The notes beneath the pieces were generated by a model. It saw only the letters and a program-made list of their open reading frames with translations, did not search any database and had not been told where the DNA came from. From NCBI GenBank assembly GCA_951812645.1, contig CATOSM010000004.1:1-33449 (forward strand): 33,449 bases of DNA, given 5' to 3'. This DNA is from an uncultured Candidatus Nitrosopumilus sp. (GTDB lineage Archaea > Thermoproteota > Nitrososphaeria > Nitrososphaerales > Nitrosopumilaceae). Of this stretch, positions 31,385 to 33,449 are shown piece by piece; the stretch's first letter is position 1, and each line of letters starts with the position of its first letter. Both the position numbers and the translations under genes were made by a program.

Positions 31385-31558
31385 ATGAAAAAAAGTGCAA
31401 ATATGCACTGCGATGATAAACGAACATTGTTTGTACTAAAAGAAGAAATTGAGAAAAAGTGGGAAATTCTAAAAGAATCTAATCTTGAGGATTCAAAATT
31501 AAAAGATTTTAGTGATTCATTAACAGAATATTTTGAATTAAAACAATCATCACAATAA
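31385..31558 (+). CDS. 57-aa hypothetical helical protein
   Basis: ATG 31385, MKKSANMHCDDKRTLFVLKE then a charged helical stretch (EIEKKWEILKESNLEDSKLK, DFSDSLTEYFELKQ). One His-Cys pair near the start. It begins 3 nt after the membrane pseudogene's stop. The regular heptad-like pattern supports a real helical protein. Confidence 0.5.
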   Translation: MKKSANMHCDDKRTLFVLKEEIEKKWEILKESNLEDSKLKDFSDSLTEYFELKQSSQ

Positions 31559-31569
31559 AGGAATGCAAA

Positions 31570-31701
31570 TTGTTAGAAAGTGAACATACCAAAGAATGCA
31601 AATATAGAATGAATAACGATATGCCACATACAAATTGCTATTGCAAGTGTCACAAAATAATCAAGGCCGAATCAGTCAAATTAGAATCAAGGACCTTTTG
31701 A
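31570..31701 (+). CDS. Cys/His-rich microprotein (candidate, start uncertain)
   Basis: The frame is open from before 31570 (TTG) to TGA 31701: SEHTKECKYRMNNDMPHTNC, then YCKCHKIIKAESVKLESRTF. It has a CYCKCH cluster and a further Cys; an ATG at 31609 would give a 30-aa form that keeps the cluster. Its tail overlaps the next minus-strand gene by 15 nt. It resembles the microprotein at 28440-29422 in Cys/His density. Confidence 0.4.
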   Translation: MLESEHTKECKYRMNNDMPHTNCYCKCHKIIKAESVKLESRTF

Positions 31702-31923
31702 TTCAGGCTCAAAATTGTCAATAATTTCAGTCACATTGCCCAAAATGGTTTCTTTAATTTGAGTTTGAGACACTCCAGATTTATGCATAAGCTTCATCAA
31801 ATCCATAATAGAAAAATGCACCCTACCTTGAAGATAGTCAACAATAGAAAATCCTTGTTTTGGAAATTCTGTGACAAACATGTCATGTCCAGATGAATCA
31901 CCAGATATATTATCCATAGTCAT
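31687..31923 (-). CDS. small acidic hypothetical protein
   Basis: 78 aa from ATG 31923 (MTMDNISGDSSGHDMFVTEF); MDNISG at 31917 is an alternative. Core GFSIVDYLQGRVHFSIMDLMKLMHKSGVSQTQIKETILGNVTEII looks like a compact helical domain, possibly helix-turn-helix-like, but no family is recognised. Divergent from 31956-32339 across 32 bp, so the two promoters must overlap. Confidence 0.55.
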   Translation of the reverse strand: MTMDNISGDSSGHDMFVTEFPKQGFSIVDYLQGRVHFSIMDLMKLMHKSGVSQTQIKETILGNVTEIIDNFEPESKGP

Positions 31924-31955
31924 GTTTATGAAAAACCAGTTATAAAATTTCCAAA

Positions 31956-32339
31956 ATGTTCTTTAAACCAAACAAAAATGAATACAACATGACAGAATTT
32001 GTCCATAAACCATATAATAAGATCTATGTAAGAGACATGATAAAATTAAGTTTGGATGATCTGATAGGAATGATGTCATCATTAGAAGCAGCTAACGCAT
32101 ATTGGGTAGATGGAGTATTGTTTGCAAGTTTTGCAACGACGGAATCTGAAGAATTGGCAAAAAAAGAAATGCAAAATGAGATGTTTTTAGATAAAATAAT
32201 TTTTGCAGTTTATGAGAATTATACAAAAACCGTAAAGTCATCTACTAATCTAGAAATCGGAGTGTTAAACATGCAAAAAAGTAAACTTTACCAAGATTTG
32301 ATTGCATGGTTAAAAACTCAAGAAATTTGGAATAGATAA
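31956..32339 (+). CDS. hypothetical soluble protein
   Basis: 127 aa from ATG 31956 or 116 aa from ATG 31989 (MTEFVHKPYNKIYVRDMIKLSLDDLIGMM). Mixed alpha/beta: ANAYWVDGVLFASFATTESEELAKKE, then helices ending LIAWLKTQEIWNR. No cysteines, no membrane segment. Intact. Family not recognised. Confidence 0.6.
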   Translation: MFFKPNKNEYNMTEFVHKPYNKIYVRDMIKLSLDDLIGMMSSLEAANAYWVDGVLFASFATTESEELAKKEMQNEMFLDKIIFAVYENYTKTVKSSTNLEIGVLNMQKSKLYQDLIAWLKTQEIWNR

Positions 32340-32931
32340 TAAAAATAAGATCCATACAGTCAAGACTGGAATTAATTTCTGAGAACTAGATTTTCAAGAG
32401 ATAATCCATAGTATCTACTATCAGCTGCATGTAATTTCTCAAGTAGATCTTTTTTCAAGATTTGAATTTCTTTTTTATTCATCACATTATTTGTTAAAAC
32501 AAAGATAGAGATAATCTTCACTTTTTGATTTCTGTAAAGCAGTAGCTCGGGATCAATTCACTTTTTGGCATATTTGATTTAGAGATACATCAATAACCTG
32601 GAGTTCATAGAAAAATCAAAAAATAGTGATTATTGAGCCTAATCATAAAGCCACAGTCATAATTTTAAACGATATATAGAATCATATGGACTGATTCAAT
32701 TCAATAAAGAATATCAGGATAAAGGATTTTTTAGGAATTTTTTCAACTCAAAAAAGCATTTTCACATACAATGAGTGAGTTAATTAACAGTCCAGATACA
32801 TTCCAAACAAAAAAGGAGTGTTTTTATCACATATTCAGAATTGTCTTACATTAATTCACATCTGGAATTAGTAAAAAAATTCTTGAAGATCATAGTAAAT
32901 CCAATTAAACTAGGTGAAGGTATTGGAAAAC
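32340..32931. other. AT-rich region with mini-ORFs and possible gene remnants
   Basis: About 590 bp without a normal gene. It holds a 36-aa minus-strand ORF (listed separately). A short plus-strand frame starts at 32771 (MSELINSPDTFQTKKECFYH...), stops after 27 codons and seems to continue in another frame as HLELVKKFLKIIVNPIKLGE up to the IS at 32932. The latter may be a frameshifted gene cut by the IS. Confidence 0.4.
32372..32482 (-). CDS. 36-aa hypothetical ORF (candidate)
   Basis: ATG 32482, MNKKEIQILKKDLLEKLHAA then DSRYYGLSLENLVLRN and TAA. It is an amphipathic helix followed by a short aromatic tail, and the composition looks protein-like rather than random. No neighbour on the same strand. 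Confidence 0.35.
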   Translation of the reverse strand: MNKKEIQILKKDLLEKLHAADSRYYGLSLENLVLRN

Positions 32932-33449
32932 CAACTTGTCTTAAAACTAACCATTTGGACGATATTTGATGATCGTTTGGATCCATGAACCATTGGTTTC
33001 CAAGCTGTACATGAAATTCACCGAGATGACAGACGGACAACGGGACATGATGGAACCGTTGCTGCCAAAACCTGCCACAACAGGACGTCCAAGAGGCAAC
33101 GACCGAACGGTCTTAAACGGAATCATCTGCGTGCCGGTTTCCGGATGCAGGTGGAGTGAGATGCCAAAGACATGCGGTGATGGTTCAGCTGCCAACCCAA
33201 GGCCAAGAAGATGGCAGGAGTTTGGCATATGGAAAAAGATTTCGGGACGTGCAGTCAAATCAGCACACAAATCGGGCAGGATTGACCTGGGGCTATGATG
33301 CGGCATACATCAGAAACTATTGCAGATGTCACGGAATCAGATGCTGCATTCCCTGCAGGAAAAATTCCAGATTCGTTGTGCCAGGGAATGTACAGAACGG
33401 GTACGGCAAGACAAGGTTGTGGTTGGGAGGTTTCCTTGCCTGGCTCAGG
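32932..33449 (+). mobile_element. IS5-family element, internally deleted, type B 5' end joined to remnant-type 3' end (right end beyond window)
   Basis: The left end CAACTTGTCTTAAAACT and the first 350 bp match type B. At about 33289 the sequence jumps from GATTGACCTG straight to GGGCTATGATGCGGCATACATC, which in a full element is the YADRGYDAAYIR region. Beyond the junction it follows the remnant at 17031-17301, not type B. About 330 bp with the second catalytic Asp is missing. The element continues past the window end, so its right repeat is not seen. Confidence 0.8.
33011..33298 (+). pseudogene. truncated IS5-family transposase orfA
   Basis: It reads MKFTEMTDGQRDMMEPLLPK to KSAHKSGRIDLGL and stops at the deletion junction, just before the position of the first catalytic Asp (TSVDSS in type B). 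It could only give a DNA-binding N-terminal fragment without the catalytic core. Confidence 0.7.

Overview
The window looks like chromosomal DNA of an ammonia-oxidising archaeon of the Nitrosopumilus group (Nitrososphaerota/Thaumarchaeota). The reasons are the archaeal-type translation genes (a GatCA-AspRS cluster, class I release factor aRF1), an archaeal PurP purine enzyme, AT-rich DNA with TATA-box promoters close to start codons, many small zinc-ribbon and single-helix proteins, and a substrate-binding protein carrying the 'IPDWIKNNAGWWADG' repeat that I associate with marine thaumarchaea. No tRNA, rRNA or CRISPR array was seen.

Layout. Positions 1-2931 (minus): gatA (cut by the window edge), gatC and aspS, the transamidation set. 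3041-4542 (plus): two tiny genes and purP. 4550-7270 (minus): a phosphonate-type ABC importer, phnD-phnC-phnE. 7369-8932: a decayed winged-helix regulator split by an IS element, then its intact paralogue. The phnD promoter and the intact regulator's promoter share a 24-bp near-palindromic motif (21/24 identical), which suggests regulation of both by this protein family. 9004-9980 (minus): cbtB-cbtA, cobalt uptake, with its own inverted repeat upstream. 10113-10886: two frameshifted genes, the second a response regulator. 10931-16225: a housekeeping stretch with a DsbA-like thioredoxin, aRF1, a HIT protein, a membrane-anchored protein, a zinc ribbon and ilvD.

From 16.3 kb onward the window is accessory DNA: small unknown genes, pseudogenes and IS copies. 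A GC-rich secreted beta-helix gene (17397-19061) sits between an IS remnant and a damaged IS. Then come two small genes, an XPD/DinG-type helicase, a GIY-YIG-like protein, a DUF922-like putative metalloprotease with an altered HExxH, and a metzincin gene that is open from end to end except for two in-frame TGA codons. Further on there are zinc-binding microproteins, a chain of very small overlapping ORFs (27262-27861), a Cys/His-rich microprotein split by an IS (28440-29422), a membrane protein with two frameshifts (30316-31381) and more small unknown genes.

Mobile elements. Two IS5-family (IS427-like) lineages are present: type A (7464-8341 and 28503-29380, 878 bp each, 3-bp target duplications GAT and GAC) and type B (19204-20065, 26374-27214 with target duplication AAT, and an internally deleted copy from 32932 to the window end), plus a 3' remnant near 16972-17301. 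Both lineages split the transposase into two frames across an A-run/G-run consistent with -1 frameshifting. Because the target duplications are visible, three insertion sites can be read in their pre-insertion state. The housekeeping genes are intact while frameshifts cluster in accessory genes, which argues for real decay rather than random sequencing error.
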